Assembly: GCF_005503445.1 (NCBI RefSeq)
Contig: NZ_SCOH01000010.1
Location: forward strand, 78,583 to 142,582
DNA: 64,000 nucleotides
Direction of reading: 5' to 3'
Origin: Chitinivorax sp. B
GTDB lineage: Bacteria > Pseudomonadota > Gammaproteobacteria > Burkholderiales > SCOH01
Below are positions 28,389 through 37,163 of the stretch, one piece after another. Numbering within the stretch: position 1 is the first letter of the stretch; each line of letters opens with the position of its first letter. Under the pieces are notes generated by a model that saw only the letters and a list, made by a program, of their open reading frames with translations, made no database searches and was not told where the DNA came from. A program made the translations under genes and the position numbers.

Positions 28389-28404
28389 TTGACGTTAACG
28401 TAAA
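28389..28404. promoter_or_regulatory. LiuR operator candidate upstream of liuA
   Basis: TTGACGTTAACGTAAA is a near-perfect palindrome (arms TTGACGTT / AACGTAAA, one mismatch) between liuR and liuA. Its left end, TTGACG, can serve as a -35 with TAGAGT (28412-28417) as -10 after a 17-base spacer. The sequence agrees with what I recall of the LiuR motif, and this is the expected place for it. Assignment is mixed: palindrome seen, binding inferred. Confidence 0.75.
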
Positions 28405-28640
28405 CTGGAATTAGAGTTGCGACTACCAATCAAACGCTCATTTGGTAGCAGTGGGTCATATCATTGGCAGCATGCCGATCAGTGCATCCACATTGACGAT
28501 TCAGCCTGCTGGATCACCTGATCGCAAATAATCACATCACCATGCATACCGGCACCACATGCCGCTCAGGTGGTCTAAGATAAAAAGATTGCGCTGTCAC
28601 CTGAGCGAGCAACCTATCGAATGCCAGACGGAGACACCTC

Positions 28641-29807
28641 ATGATTACCTATCCCAGCCTGAATTTCGCCTTGGGCGACACCATCGACATGCTGCGTGAA
28701 GCAGTTCGCAGCTTTGTAGCAGCCGAGCTGACTCCCCATGCTGCCGACATCGACCGAGATAATGTCTTCCCAGCCCAGATGTGGCGTAAATTTGGGGAAC
28801 TGGGTGTGTTGGGGCTGACAGTCGAAGAGGAATATGGTGGCACCAATCTGGGTTATCTCGCGCACATTGTTGCCATGGAAGAAATCTCCCGCGGCTCCGC
28901 ATCGGTTGGCCTTTCTTACGGTGCGCATTCCAATTTGTGTGTGAACCAGATCCGCAAGAACGGCAACGAGGCGCAAAAGCGCAAGTACCTGCCGAAGCTG
29001 ATCTCCGGTGAATATGTGGGCGCATTGGCGATGAGCGAGCCCAATGCCGGCTCTGATGTCGTTTCAATGAAGTTACGCGCCGATAAGCAAGGTGATCGCT
29101 ACATCCTCAATGGCTCCAAAATGTGGATCACCAATGGTGGCGATGCCGACGTACTGGTCGTTTATGCCAAGACAGATACCGCTGCGGGTGCAAAAGGCAT
29201 GACTGCCTTCCTGATCGAAAAAGGCATGAAGGGTTTCAGCGCAGGTAGCAAGCTGGATAAGCTCGGCATGCGTGGCTCCAATACCTATCCGCTGTTTTTT
29301 GATGATGTAGAAGTACCGGAAGAAAATGTGCTGGGTCAGGTCGGTAAAGGTGTGAACGTGTTGATGAGCGGCCTGGACTATGAACGTGCAGTACTCTCCG
29401 GCGGGCCATTGGGCATCATGCAAGCCTGCATGGATGCGGTTGTGCCTTATATCCACGACCGCAAGCAATTTGGCCAGGCCATTGGCGAGTTTGAACTGAT
29501 ACAGGGCAAGATTGCCGACATGTACACCACCCTGTCTGCCTGCCGTGCCTATGTGTATGCCGTAGGTGCCGCGCTGGATCGTGGCGAAACCACCCGCAAG
29601 GATGCCGCTGGTGCCATTCTGTATGCCGCTGAGAAAGCCACCTGGATGGCTGGTGAAGCCATTCAGACATTGGGTGGCAATGGCTACATCAACGAATACC
29701 CGGTAGCCCGCCTGTGGCGCGATGCCAAGCTGTATGAAATCGGCGCGGGTACCAGCGAAATCCGCCGCATGCTGATCGGGCGCGAGCTATTCAACGAAAC
29801 ACGCTGA
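28641..29807 (+). CDS. liuA: Isovaleryl-CoA dehydrogenase
   Basis: Oxidises isovaleryl-CoA to 3-methylcrotonyl-CoA with FAD, passing electrons to ETF. 388 residues. ACAD signatures: [52 protein letters not shown], the [21 protein letters not shown] block and [35 protein letters not shown]. The catalytic base fits the isovaleryl type: Glu in the earlier [13 protein letters not shown] segment, while the position used by medium-chain enzymes is Gly-Ala (EIGAGTS). ATG preceded by GGAG. First enzyme gene of the operon. Confidence 0.96.
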   Translation: MITYPSLNFALGDTIDMLREAVRSFVAAELTPHAADIDRDNVFPAQMWRKFGELGVLGLTVEEEYGGTNLGYLAHIVAMEEISRGSASVGLSYGAHSNLCVNQIRKNGNEAQKRKYLPKLISGEYVGALAMSEPNAGSDVVSMKLRADKQGDRYILNGSKMWITNGGDADVLVVYAKTDTAAGAKGMTAFLIEKGMKGFSAGSKLDKLGMRGSNTYPLFFDDVEVPEENVLGQVGKGVNVLMSGLDYERAVLSGGPLGIMQACMDAVVPYIHDRKQFGQAIGEFELIQGKIADMYTTLSACRAYVYAVGAALDRGETTRKDAAGAILYAAEKATWMAGEAIQTLGGNGYINEYPVARLWRDAKLYEIGAGTSEIRRMLIGRELFNETR

Positions 29808-29904
29808 GCCACTTGGCTGTCTGTCAGCCACAGCTGACACGTACTCACAGGGAGAGAAGTTATACCACTCTCCCCAATTACTTAACCAGACAAGTCGATC
29901 TGCC

Positions 29905-30369
29905 ATGTTTGCCACATCACAGCAACACACATTTTGGCAACACGCCTGCACCAAGCTGGGCATATCGGCCGATACCCCTTGCCAGGTCTGGCACTTTGGC
30001 AGCACCACAGAGATGGCACACCATTTGGTGGAACTGGTCATTACCGGTCACAAACGCGCCACCTGCTGCACTGTTGCTGGATGCGAGCATCAAGCAACCC
30101 AAGCGCCGATCGAAGGCACTTACAGCTTGGTGACGGAACGGGATGGCACCCCACGCTGTGTCATTGTAACGACGGAAGTAAGGCAACGTCGTTTCTGCGA
30201 TGTCGATTTCACGTTTGCACAGCAAGAAGGCGAAGGGGATGAGACGCTGGATGAGTGGCGTGATGGCCATCGCCGCTATTTTATGCAGGAAGCCGCCGAG
30301 TTCGGCTATACCTTCAGCGAAGACAGTTTGTTGTATTGCGAACAGTTCAAGATGGTGTACACGGGCTGA
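29905..30369 (+). CDS. ASCH-domain protein
   Basis: A 154-residue protein with an ASCH (PUA-like beta-barrel) domain: VWHFGSTTEMAHHLVELVITGHKRATCC, then TYSLVTERDGTPRCVIVTTEVRQRRFCDVDFTFAQQEGEGDETLDEWRDGHRRYF. ASCH proteins bind RNA or nucleosides, and some hydrolyse N4-acetylcytidine. The GxKRAT motif with its Lys (here HKRATCC) is the conserved ligand site. No link to leucine catabolism is known; it sits between liuA and the thiolase and may simply be carried in the cluster. Confidence 0.85.
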   Translation: MFATSQQHTFWQHACTKLGISADTPCQVWHFGSTTEMAHHLVELVITGHKRATCCTVAGCEHQATQAPIEGTYSLVTERDGTPRCVIVTTEVRQRRFCDVDFTFAQQEGEGDETLDEWRDGHRRYFMQEAAEFGYTFSEDSLLYCEQFKMVYTG

Positions 30370-30426
30370 TCATGCCGCCACACACCTGAATGCCCTAACC
30401 ATGCACTAGATTAAGGAGTCTTAACC

Positions 30427-31608
30427 ATGTCCGACGCCATTGTGATTGTCTCTGCAGCCCGCACGCCCATTGGCGGCTTTCAGGGCGACTTTACAGCACT
30501 GACCGCATCCGAATTGGGCAGCGTGGCAATCAAAGCTGCCGTCGAACGCGCCACCTTGTCCGCCAGTGATATTGACGAAGTCATCATGGGCTGCGTATTG
30601 CCAGCCGGGCAAGGCCAGGCCCCTGCACGTCAAGCCAGTATCAAGGCGGGTCTGCCGTTGTCCACCAACTGTACTACCATCAACAAGATGTGTGGTTCAG
30701 GCATGAAGGCACTGATGTTTGCCCACGACATGCTCAAGGCCGGCAACAACACCGTGATGGTCGCCGGCGGCATGGAAAGCATGACCAATGCCCCTTACCT
30801 GCTTCAGAAGGCGCGTGGTGGCTTTCGGTTGGGCCATGGTGAAATCAAGGACCACATGTTCCTGGATGGCCTGGAAGATGCCTACGACAAAGGCCGCCTG
30901 ATGGGTACTTTTGCTGAAGAATGTGCAGAAAAATATGGTTTCACCCGCGCAGCACAGGATGAGTTTGCTATCACTTCCCTGCAACGGGCAATGGATGCCA
31001 GCACCCATCACAAATTCGATGATGAAATCGTCTCGGTGCCGGTACCCATGGGCCGTGACACCAAGCTGATCCACCTGGACGAGCAACCGTTCAAAGCCAA
31101 ACTGGATAAGATTCCGCAACTGAAACCTGCGTTCAAGAAAGATGGCACGGTCACCGCGGCCAATTCCAGCTCCATTTCTGACGGCGCCTCAGCACTGGTG
31201 TTGATGCGGGAAAGCGATGCCCTGACACGTGGCCTGAAACCGCTGGCACGCATTGTGGGCCACGCCAGCCACGCACACGAGCCGAACTGGTTTACCACCG
31301 CACCGGTCGGAGCCATTCAAAAGTTGTTTGCGAATACCGGCTGGGCCGTTTCCGATGTGGATTTGTTTGAAATCAACGAAGCCTTTGCCGTTGTCACCAT
31401 GGCTGCCATGAAAGAGTTGCACTTGCCGCACGACAAGGTCAATGTTCATGGTGGCGCGTGTGCATTGGGCCATCCGATTGGCGCATCCGGGGCCCGCATT
31501 GTTACCACCCTGCTCTATGCGTTGAAGCATTACGGCCAGAAACGCGGCGTTGCCAGCCTGTGTATCGGCGGCGGCGAAGCCACAGCAATGGCCGTGGAGT
31601 TGATTTGA
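30427..31608 (+). CDS. Acetyl-CoA C-acyltransferase (thiolase)
   Basis: Degradative/biosynthetic thiolase joining or cleaving acyl-CoA, 393 residues. Catalytic residues are present: the nucleophilic Cys in INKMCGSGMKA, the His in EINEAFAVV and the Cys/His in GGACALGHPIGASGAR. It carries the usual N-terminus VIVSAARTPIGGFQGDF and SDGASALVLM. AAGGAG precedes the ATG. In this cluster it likely processes acetoacetyl-CoA from the end of leucine degradation, or a 3-ketoacyl-CoA made by the adjoining MaoC and second dehydrogenase. Confidence 0.94.
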   Translation: MSDAIVIVSAARTPIGGFQGDFTALTASELGSVAIKAAVERATLSASDIDEVIMGCVLPAGQGQAPARQASIKAGLPLSTNCTTINKMCGSGMKALMFAHDMLKAGNNTVMVAGGMESMTNAPYLLQKARGGFRLGHGEIKDHMFLDGLEDAYDKGRLMGTFAEECAEKYGFTRAAQDEFAITSLQRAMDASTHHKFDDEIVSVPVPMGRDTKLIHLDEQPFKAKLDKIPQLKPAFKKDGTVTAANSSSISDGASALVLMRESDALTRGLKPLARIVGHASHAHEPNWFTTAPVGAIQKLFANTGWAVSDVDLFEINEAFAVVTMAAMKELHLPHDKVNVHGGACALGHPIGASGARIVTTLLYALKHYGQKRGVASLCIGGGEATAMAVELI

Positions 31609-31626
31609 GGTCTTGAGGTTTTAACG

Positions 31627-32109
31627 ATGTCAGAAGTAAAGCTGTATTTTGAAGATTTGAACCCAGGTCGCGTGTTCCATGGCGGCCCGGTCACCCTGGA
31701 AGCAGACGAACTGGTCGACTTTGCCCGCCAATATGATCCGCAGCCCTTCCACCTGACCGAAGCCGGTGGGTGTGCCAGCATCTTTGGCGGCTTGGTCGCC
31801 AGCGGCTGGCAAACCGCTGCGTTGACTATGCGCATGTTTGTCCACAGTGATCTGAAACGGGTTGCCAATGGCCTGATTGGCTTGCAAATCGACAAGCTGA
31901 CCTTTCACCAACCAGTACGCCCGGGCGATACCTTGCAATCTGAATTTGATGTATTGAATCGCAAGCGCTCGCACTCCAAACCCGGGTTTGGCGTGGTGCA
32001 CACTTGCTGGCGTACTTACAACCAACATGGCGACATGGTGATGAGCCTGGAGTGTGCCATCTGGGTTGCCACCCGCCCCTCAGGGGCTGCTGACGAGGTT
32101 TCTGTATGA
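31627..32109 (+). CDS. MaoC-like (R)-hydratase
   Basis: A 160-residue hot-dog fold protein of the MaoC dehydratase family. Signatures are FEDLNPGRVFHGGPVTLEADELVDFARQYDPQPFHLTEA, where D and H of the DPQPFHL stretch form the hydratase dyad, then FGGLVASGWQTAALTMRM and VRPGDTLQSEFDVLNRKRSHSKPGFGVV. Probably hydrates an enoyl-CoA. Its last codon overlaps the start of the following acyl-CoA dehydrogenase (GTATGA), so the two are translationally coupled and may act in sequence. Confidence 0.88.
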   Translation: MSEVKLYFEDLNPGRVFHGGPVTLEADELVDFARQYDPQPFHLTEAGGCASIFGGLVASGWQTAALTMRMFVHSDLKRVANGLIGLQIDKLTFHQPVRPGDTLQSEFDVLNRKRSHSKPGFGVVHTCWRTYNQHGDMVMSLECAIWVATRPSGAADEVSV

Positions 32110-33245
32110 TATTGAACGATGAGCAGAAAATGATCCGCGACGCAGTTCGATCCTACTCGCAAGAGAAGCTGATCGTAACGGCCGGCCTACGCGACCAGAC
32201 CCATGCCTTTCCCGCCGACGAATTGATCGAACTGGCAGAGATGGGCCTGATGGGCATGGTGGTGCCGACCGAACTGGGCGGTGCCGGTCTAGACTATGTC
32301 TCCACCGCGCTGGTGTTGGAAGAAGTGGCGGCGGGCGATGGCGCGTTGTCCACCATCATTTCCGTACAAAACTCAGTGGCCTGCGGGCCTATTCTGCAAT
32401 TCGGTAACGATATCCAGAAAGAACGCTTTCTGAAGCCCTTGGCACGCGGCGACAAGCTGGGCTGCTTCTGCCTGACCGAGCCGCATGTCGGCTCGGATGC
32501 CGGGGCAATCAAAACCCGTGCAGTCCGCAGCGATGCCAACTTCCGCCTCAGTGGCACCAAGCAGTTCATCACTTCCGGCAAGAATGCCGATCTGGCCATT
32601 GTGATTGCGGTAACCGACCCATTGGCTGGTAAACGCGGTATCAGCGCCTTCATCGTCCCCACCGACACCCCAGGCTTTGTGGTGACCAAGGTGGAAGACA
32701 AGCTTGGCCAGCGCGGCTCAGACACCGCACAAATCGCATTTGACGACTGCGTTGTGCCTGCAGCCAATCTACTGGGCAAGGAAGGCGATGGTTACAAAAT
32801 CGCGCTGGCCAATCTCGAATCCGGCCGCATCGGTATCGCCGCCCAATCGATCGGCATGGCCCGCTCTGCCTATGAATGTGCCATGCGCTATGCCAAGGAA
32901 CGGGAGACCTTCGGCAAACCGATCTACGAACATCAGGCGGTACAGTTCCGCTTGGCTGAATGCGCAACGCAAATCGAAGCAGCGCGCCAGTTGGTATTGC
33001 ATGCGGCTGCCTTGAAAGATGCCGGTGAGCCTTGCCTGAAAGAAGCCTCCATGGCCAAGCTGTTTGCATCCGAAATGGCGGAACGCGTGTGTTCCGATGC
33101 GCTGCAGACACTGGGTGGCTATGGTTACCTGACCGATTTCCCGGTCGAACGGATTTATCGCGATGTACGTGTCACCCAAATTTATGAGGGCACCAGCGAT
33201 ATACAGAAACTGGTGATTGCCCGCGAGATTGCCAAGGAGTTCTGA
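32106..33245 (+). CDS. Acyl-CoA dehydrogenase (short/branched-chain type)
   Basis: A second FAD-dependent acyl-CoA dehydrogenase, 379 residues. It has FCLTEPHVGSDAGAIKT, FITSGKNADLAIVIA, DKLGQRGSDTAQIAFDDCVVP, ERETFGKPIYEHQAVQFRLAE and LQTLGGYGYLTDFPVERIYRDVRVTQIYEGTSDIQ. Here the catalytic Glu is the one in IYEGTSDIQ, as in short-chain and 2-methyl-branched enzymes, unlike liuA. The likely substrate is 2-methylbutyryl-, isobutyryl- or butyryl-CoA, suggesting that the operon handles more than leucine. Coupled on both sides. Confidence 0.92.
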   Translation: MILNDEQKMIRDAVRSYSQEKLIVTAGLRDQTHAFPADELIELAEMGLMGMVVPTELGGAGLDYVSTALVLEEVAAGDGALSTIISVQNSVACGPILQFGNDIQKERFLKPLARGDKLGCFCLTEPHVGSDAGAIKTRAVRSDANFRLSGTKQFITSGKNADLAIVIAVTDPLAGKRGISAFIVPTDTPGFVVTKVEDKLGQRGSDTAQIAFDDCVVPAANLLGKEGDGYKIALANLESGRIGIAAQSIGMARSAYECAMRYAKERETFGKPIYEHQAVQFRLAECATQIEAARQLVLHAAALKDAGEPCLKEASMAKLFASEMAERVCSDALQTLGGYGYLTDFPVERIYRDVRVTQIYEGTSDIQKLVIAREIAKEF

Positions 33246-33949
33246 TGATATCCGCCACTGCAGTCGACGCTTACCGTGCTGTTCAAGTCCGTGCCAAGTC
33301 CGTTCCCCTGCAGTTGGTCAATCAGATCACCCCTGACGATACCGAGTCCAGTATCGTCACCAAGGCGGAAACACTGCTAGCTGCTGTCGGCCTGACCGAA
33401 ACCTGGTATTACCAATGTCCGGTACTGGTCCTGCTGGGTAGCCGCAGTTGTCGTTCCGAATCCGGCCGCACCTATATCCCGGCACGGGAACCGGTGGGCG
33501 ACACCAATGTGATTACTGTCGATCTCAGCCCATCCGCTGGCCGAGTATGGGGTGATTGCGCCCGTACCATTTTCATGGAACAAGGCCGCCCCACGCTGGA
33601 ACCGGCAACCAGTGAATTCCAGCACGGCATGGCAATGTTGCGCCGCCTGCATCAAGCCATGCAGCGGTTTGTCGAGCCCAATACCCAGTTTGGCGAGCTG
33701 TACGAATACGCCAACCATCAGATCATGGCCGCCGGTTACGAAAATCTCGATTTTCTTGGCAACGTTGGCCACAGCATTGCGACACGGCGCGAAGAGCGCC
33801 TGTTTATCGAAGCGCACAACTCGGCGCGGCTGGACGAAGCGCCGTTCTTTACCTTTGAACCTCATATCCGTCGGGTTGGCGGCAAATGGGGCTTCAAATA
33901 CGAAAACATCTATTACTTTGACCAGCACGGCCAGGCGACCGAGCTTTGA
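33245..33949 (+). CDS. M24-family metallopeptidase homologue
   Basis: A 234-residue pita-bread fold protein of peptidase family M24 (aminopeptidase P/methionine aminopeptidase). Possible metal ligands can be placed: Asp in TVDLSP, Asp in VWGDCART, His in GNVGHSI, Glu in FTFEPHI and Glu in FKYENIYYF. Its start codon shares a base with the previous stop (TGATG), so it is co-translated with the acyl-CoA dehydrogenase. A peptidase has no known step in leucine catabolism; it might act on acyl conjugates or short peptides. Function in this operon is unknown. Confidence 0.82.
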   Translation: MISATAVDAYRAVQVRAKSVPLQLVNQITPDDTESSIVTKAETLLAAVGLTETWYYQCPVLVLLGSRSCRSESGRTYIPAREPVGDTNVITVDLSPSAGRVWGDCARTIFMEQGRPTLEPATSEFQHGMAMLRRLHQAMQRFVEPNTQFGELYEYANHQIMAAGYENLDFLGNVGHSIATRREERLFIEAHNSARLDEAPFFTFEPHIRRVGGKWGFKYENIYYFDQHGQATEL

Positions 33950-33963
33950 CAGCGATAACAGTG

Positions 33964-35583
33964 ATGTCCACCTCCATGAATACAATAAAGAACACCATCA
34001 ACGCCCGATCCGATGTCTTCCGCCAGAACCGGCAAGCCATGCAGACCCTAGTAGCAGACTTGCGTGCCAAAGTGGCCCAGATCCGCCAGGGTGGCGGTGA
34101 AGAAGCCCGCCAGAAACACGTTGCCCGCGGCAAGCTATTACCACGTGACCGGGTCCGTGCACTGCTCGACCCCGGTTCGCCATTTCTGGAACTGTCGCAA
34201 CTGGCGGCTTGGGACCAGCACGACAATCAGGTGCCGGCAGCCGGCATCATCGCGGGTATCGGGCGGGTATCCGGTGTGGAATGCATGATCATCGCCAACG
34301 ATGCCACGGTAAAAGGTGGCACTTATTACCCGATTACCGTGAAAAAACACCTGCGGGCGCAGGAGATTGCTGCATTCAACCGCTTGCCCTGCATTGCGCT
34401 GGTTGATTCCGGAGGGGCGAATCTACCCAATCAGGATGAAGTATTTCCGGATCGTGACCACTTTGGCCGCATTTTCTTCAATCAGGCCAATCTATCTGCA
34501 CAAGGGGTGCCACAGATTGCGTGTGTTATGGGCTCCTGCACGGCCGGTGGTGCCTATGTGCCGGCGATGTCGGATTACTCCATCATCGTCAAGAAACAGG
34601 GCACCATCTTCCTGGCAGGCCCGCCCTTGGTGAAAGCCGCCACGGGCGAGGTGGTCAGCGCGGAAGATCTGGGTGGGGCAGATATTCACGCCCGGATATC
34701 CGGCGTATCCGACTACTATGCACACAACGACCGCCACGCCTTGAGCCTGGCCCGCCGTGTGGTCGCTAATCTGAACTGGAAAAAACCAGCCCAGCTGGCC
34801 ACCAAACAAGTGGAAGCGCCGTTGTATCCAGTCGATGAACTGTATGGCATCGTCCCCTCCGATCTGAAGAAACCATTCGATATCCGCCAGGTAATTGCTC
34901 GTATTGTCGACGGCAGCCGCTTCGACGAATTCAAGGAGCTATATGGCACCACGCTGGTGTGTGGCTTTGCCCATATCTACGGTTACCCGGTGGGCATTCT
35001 GGCCAACAATGGCGTGCTGTTCTCGGAAAGCGCACTGAAAGGCGCGCATTTCGTGGAGCTGTGCTCACAACGCGGCATCCCACTGGTGTTTCTACAGAAC
35101 ATCACTGGATTCATGGTCGGCAGCAAATATGAATCGGGCGGTATCGCCAAGGATGGTGCCAAGTTGGTAACAGCCGTGGCCACCACCAAGGTGCCGAAAT
35201 TCACCATGATCATTGGCGGCAGCTTTGGCGCCGGCAATTACGGCATGTGTGGCCGGGCTTACAGCCCGCGCTTTTTGTGGATGTGGCCCAATGCCCGTAT
35301 TTCGGTCATGGGGGGCGAACAGGCTGCAGGGGTCATGGCCCAGGTCCGTAAGGATTCACTGGAGAAACAGGGTAAAACACTCAGCGCCGATGAAGAAGAA
35401 AAGATCAAGGCGCCGATTCGTAATCAGTTCGAAGAGCAGGCCCACCCCTACTATGCCAGCTCCCGGCTGTGGGACGATGGCATCATTGACCCGGCGGATA
35501 CCCGCATGGTGCTGGGCTTAGCGATTTCGGCATCACTGAATGCGCCGATTGAAGAGACCCAATTCGGCCTGTTCAGGATGTAA
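33964..35583 (+). CDS. liuB: Methylcrotonyl-CoA carboxylase, carboxyltransferase (beta) subunit
   Basis: Transfers CO2 from biotin to 3-methylcrotonyl-CoA, giving 3-methylglutaconyl-CoA. About 539 residues. Typical blocks: [131 protein letters not shown] and [18 protein letters not shown]. The true start is either ATG 33964 or ATG 33976 ([13 protein letters not shown], closer to relatives); neither has a clear ribosome site. Confidence 0.97.
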   Translation: MSTSMNTIKNTINARSDVFRQNRQAMQTLVADLRAKVAQIRQGGGEEARQKHVARGKLLPRDRVRALLDPGSPFLELSQLAAWDQHDNQVPAAGIIAGIGRVSGVECMIIANDATVKGGTYYPITVKKHLRAQEIAAFNRLPCIALVDSGGANLPNQDEVFPDRDHFGRIFFNQANLSAQGVPQIACVMGSCTAGGAYVPAMSDYSIIVKKQGTIFLAGPPLVKAATGEVVSAEDLGGADIHARISGVSDYYAHNDRHALSLARRVVANLNWKKPAQLATKQVEAPLYPVDELYGIVPSDLKKPFDIRQVIARIVDGSRFDEFKELYGTTLVCGFAHIYGYPVGILANNGVLFSESALKGAHFVELCSQRGIPLVFLQNITGFMVGSKYESGGIAKDGAKLVTAVATTKVPKFTMIIGGSFGAGNYGMCGRAYSPRFLWMWPNARISVMGGEQAAGVMAQVRKDSLEKQGKTLSADEEEKIKAPIRNQFEEQAHPYYASSRLWDDGIIDPADTRMVLGLAISASLNAPIEETQFGLFRM

Positions 35584-35597
35584 GCGAGGACATGCCC

Positions 35598-36176
35598 ATG
35601 GCCAATGAATACGACTTCCCACCGCTTGGCCCGATCTTTGGCCTGCCAACGCGGTGGACAACCGATCAGTTACAGTTTGTGCAAGCCACGCCCGCCGATG
35701 TGCCCGTAATGCAGGCTCTGTTCAATTCCAACGCCATGCTGGCCGATGTCGACCCCAGCTTCGGCGACTGGCCGATTGAAGTGTACGATGAGCTGGTCGC
35801 CCAGCAGAACGAGGGTAAGGAACTGACCACACCGTTTGGTGTGCGGTTGATCAAGCTGCTGGATGGCGCTGCAATCGGCTACGTACATTACCGCTTCAAC
35901 GCCCCCAGCGATGGCGTGTTCAATATCTCCATGTTCGTGCTGGGGCATGCCTTTCAGGGCAAGCAATATGGCCGGTTGGCGCTGACTGCCCTGACAGAAC
36001 AGGTACGGAAGGATGTGCGTATCCACAGCGCCTATGCAGAAGTTTATATCAACAACGATAGTGCATTGAGTTTCTGGTTTCGCCAGGGGTTTGACCGCAT
36101 CATGCGGAAACGCTCGCGTGAAGATCATGGCCAAACATTCCGCAGCATGATTCTTTGCCGATCACTGAAGGAGTAA
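35598..36176 (+). CDS. GNAT-family N-acetyltransferase
   Basis: A 192-residue acetyl-CoA-dependent acyltransferase with the GNAT core: an early ADVPVMQALFNSNAML helix, a central beta region (AIGYVHYRFNAPSDGVFNISMFV) and motif A HAFQGKQYGRLALTALTEQ, then NNDSALSFWFRQGF of motif B. Start: a GAGG sits eight bases before ATG 35598; the earlier ATG at 35592 is too close. Its stop lies inside the ribosome site of liuC. The substrate is unknown; its placement between liuB and liuC is unusual. Confidence 0.87.
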   Translation: MANEYDFPPLGPIFGLPTRWTTDQLQFVQATPADVPVMQALFNSNAMLADVDPSFGDWPIEVYDELVAQQNEGKELTTPFGVRLIKLLDGAAIGYVHYRFNAPSDGVFNISMFVLGHAFQGKQYGRLALTALTEQVRKDVRIHSAYAEVYINNDSALSFWFRQGFDRIMRKRSREDHGQTFRSMILCRSLKE

Positions 36177-36179
36177 GCC

Positions 36180-36968
36180 ATGACTGACGCCGTACTCGTT
36201 TCCATCGATGACCGTGGTGTGGCCGAGCTGCGCCTGAACCGCGCTGAACTGCACAACGCCTTTGACGATAGCTTGATCCGGGAGCTGACTCACCAGTTGC
36301 AGACCTTGCAGAGCAACCCTGTGGTGCGCGTACTGGTGTTGTCGGCAGAGGGTAAGAGCTTCTCTGCCGGGGCCGACCTGAACTGGATGAAGCGCATGGC
36401 CAACTACAGCGAAGCGCAAAATCTGGCCGATGCCATGGATCTGGCTGGATTGATGCATACCCTGCATTGTTTGCGCGTCCCCACCATTGCCCGGGTCCAG
36501 GGTGCGGCTTTTGGCGGCGGCGTGGGCCTGGTGGCCTGCTGCGACATGGTCGTCGCCAGTGATAGCGCCAGCTTCTGCCTGTCCGAAGTCAAACTGGGGT
36601 TGATCCCGGCCGTGATCAGCCCTTATGTAATCGGAAAATTGAGCGCCAGCCAGGCCCGTCGTTATTTTTTGACAGCTGAACGCTTTGATGCAGTCACCGC
36701 GCAGCGCCTGGGTTTGGTACATGAAGTGGTTGCCGCTGACCAGTTGGATGATCAGGTCAACAACTGGATCAAACTATTGCTGGCAAATGGACCACACGCC
36801 ATTGCAGCCGCCAAGAGCCTGATTGAACGGGTCAGCCACGCGCCGATCGATGAAACGTTGATTCACGATACCGCTCAGCGTATCGCCAATATCCGTGCCA
36901 GTCAGGAAGGCAAGGAAGGGTTGAGCGCTTTTTTGGAGAAACGCCCTCCCGCTTGGGTAAAACAATAG
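36180..36968 (+). CDS. liuC: Methylglutaconyl-CoA hydratase
   Basis: Hydrates 3-methylglutaconyl-CoA to HMG-CoA in leucine breakdown. 262 residues, enoyl-CoA hydratase (crotonase) family. The oxyanion-hole segments are SFSAGADLNWMKRM and GAAFGGGVGLVACCDMVVAS, followed by FCLSEVKLGLIPAVISPYVIGKLS, where the Glu is the likely acid/base residue. The SAGADLNWM form is typical of LiuC. GGAG six bases upstream of ATG. Confidence 0.93.
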   Translation: MTDAVLVSIDDRGVAELRLNRAELHNAFDDSLIRELTHQLQTLQSNPVVRVLVLSAEGKSFSAGADLNWMKRMANYSEAQNLADAMDLAGLMHTLHCLRVPTIARVQGAAFGGGVGLVACCDMVVASDSASFCLSEVKLGLIPAVISPYVIGKLSASQARRYFLTAERFDAVTAQRLGLVHEVVAADQLDDQVNNWIKLLLANGPHAIAAAKSLIERVSHAPIDETLIHDTAQRIANIRASQEGKEGLSAFLEKRPPAWVKQ

Positions 36969-36976
36969 CATTCGAT

Positions 36977-37009
36977 GTTGGAGCAAGTGCCAAAGGCACT
37001 TGCTCCAAC
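36977..37009. repeat. Long perfect hairpin between liuC and liuD
   Basis: A 15-bp perfect inverted repeat (GTTGGAGCAAGTGCC and its complement) with a 3-base loop, 9 bp after the liuC stop. It is not followed by a T run in either direction, so it is not a standard terminator. It may be an mRNA-processing or stabilising hairpin that sets the liuC/liuD ratio. Confidence 0.8.
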
Positions 37010-37163
37010 TTAATCTGCATACTGGCCCGCCCATTCACAGGCACCACCTGAACACGCTCGAAGTGCACCCCATACAACAGCGTATCGGGCATTTGATACG
37101 ACGCCCCGATAGCCAACAACACCAGACAGGCCCGCAGCCTGCTCAGAGGATGGAAAGTAAGAC

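Noticed and set aside
36977..37009. Rho-independent terminator of liuC
   Set aside because: The stem is strong but lacks a T run on either strand, and the operon continues in the same direction.
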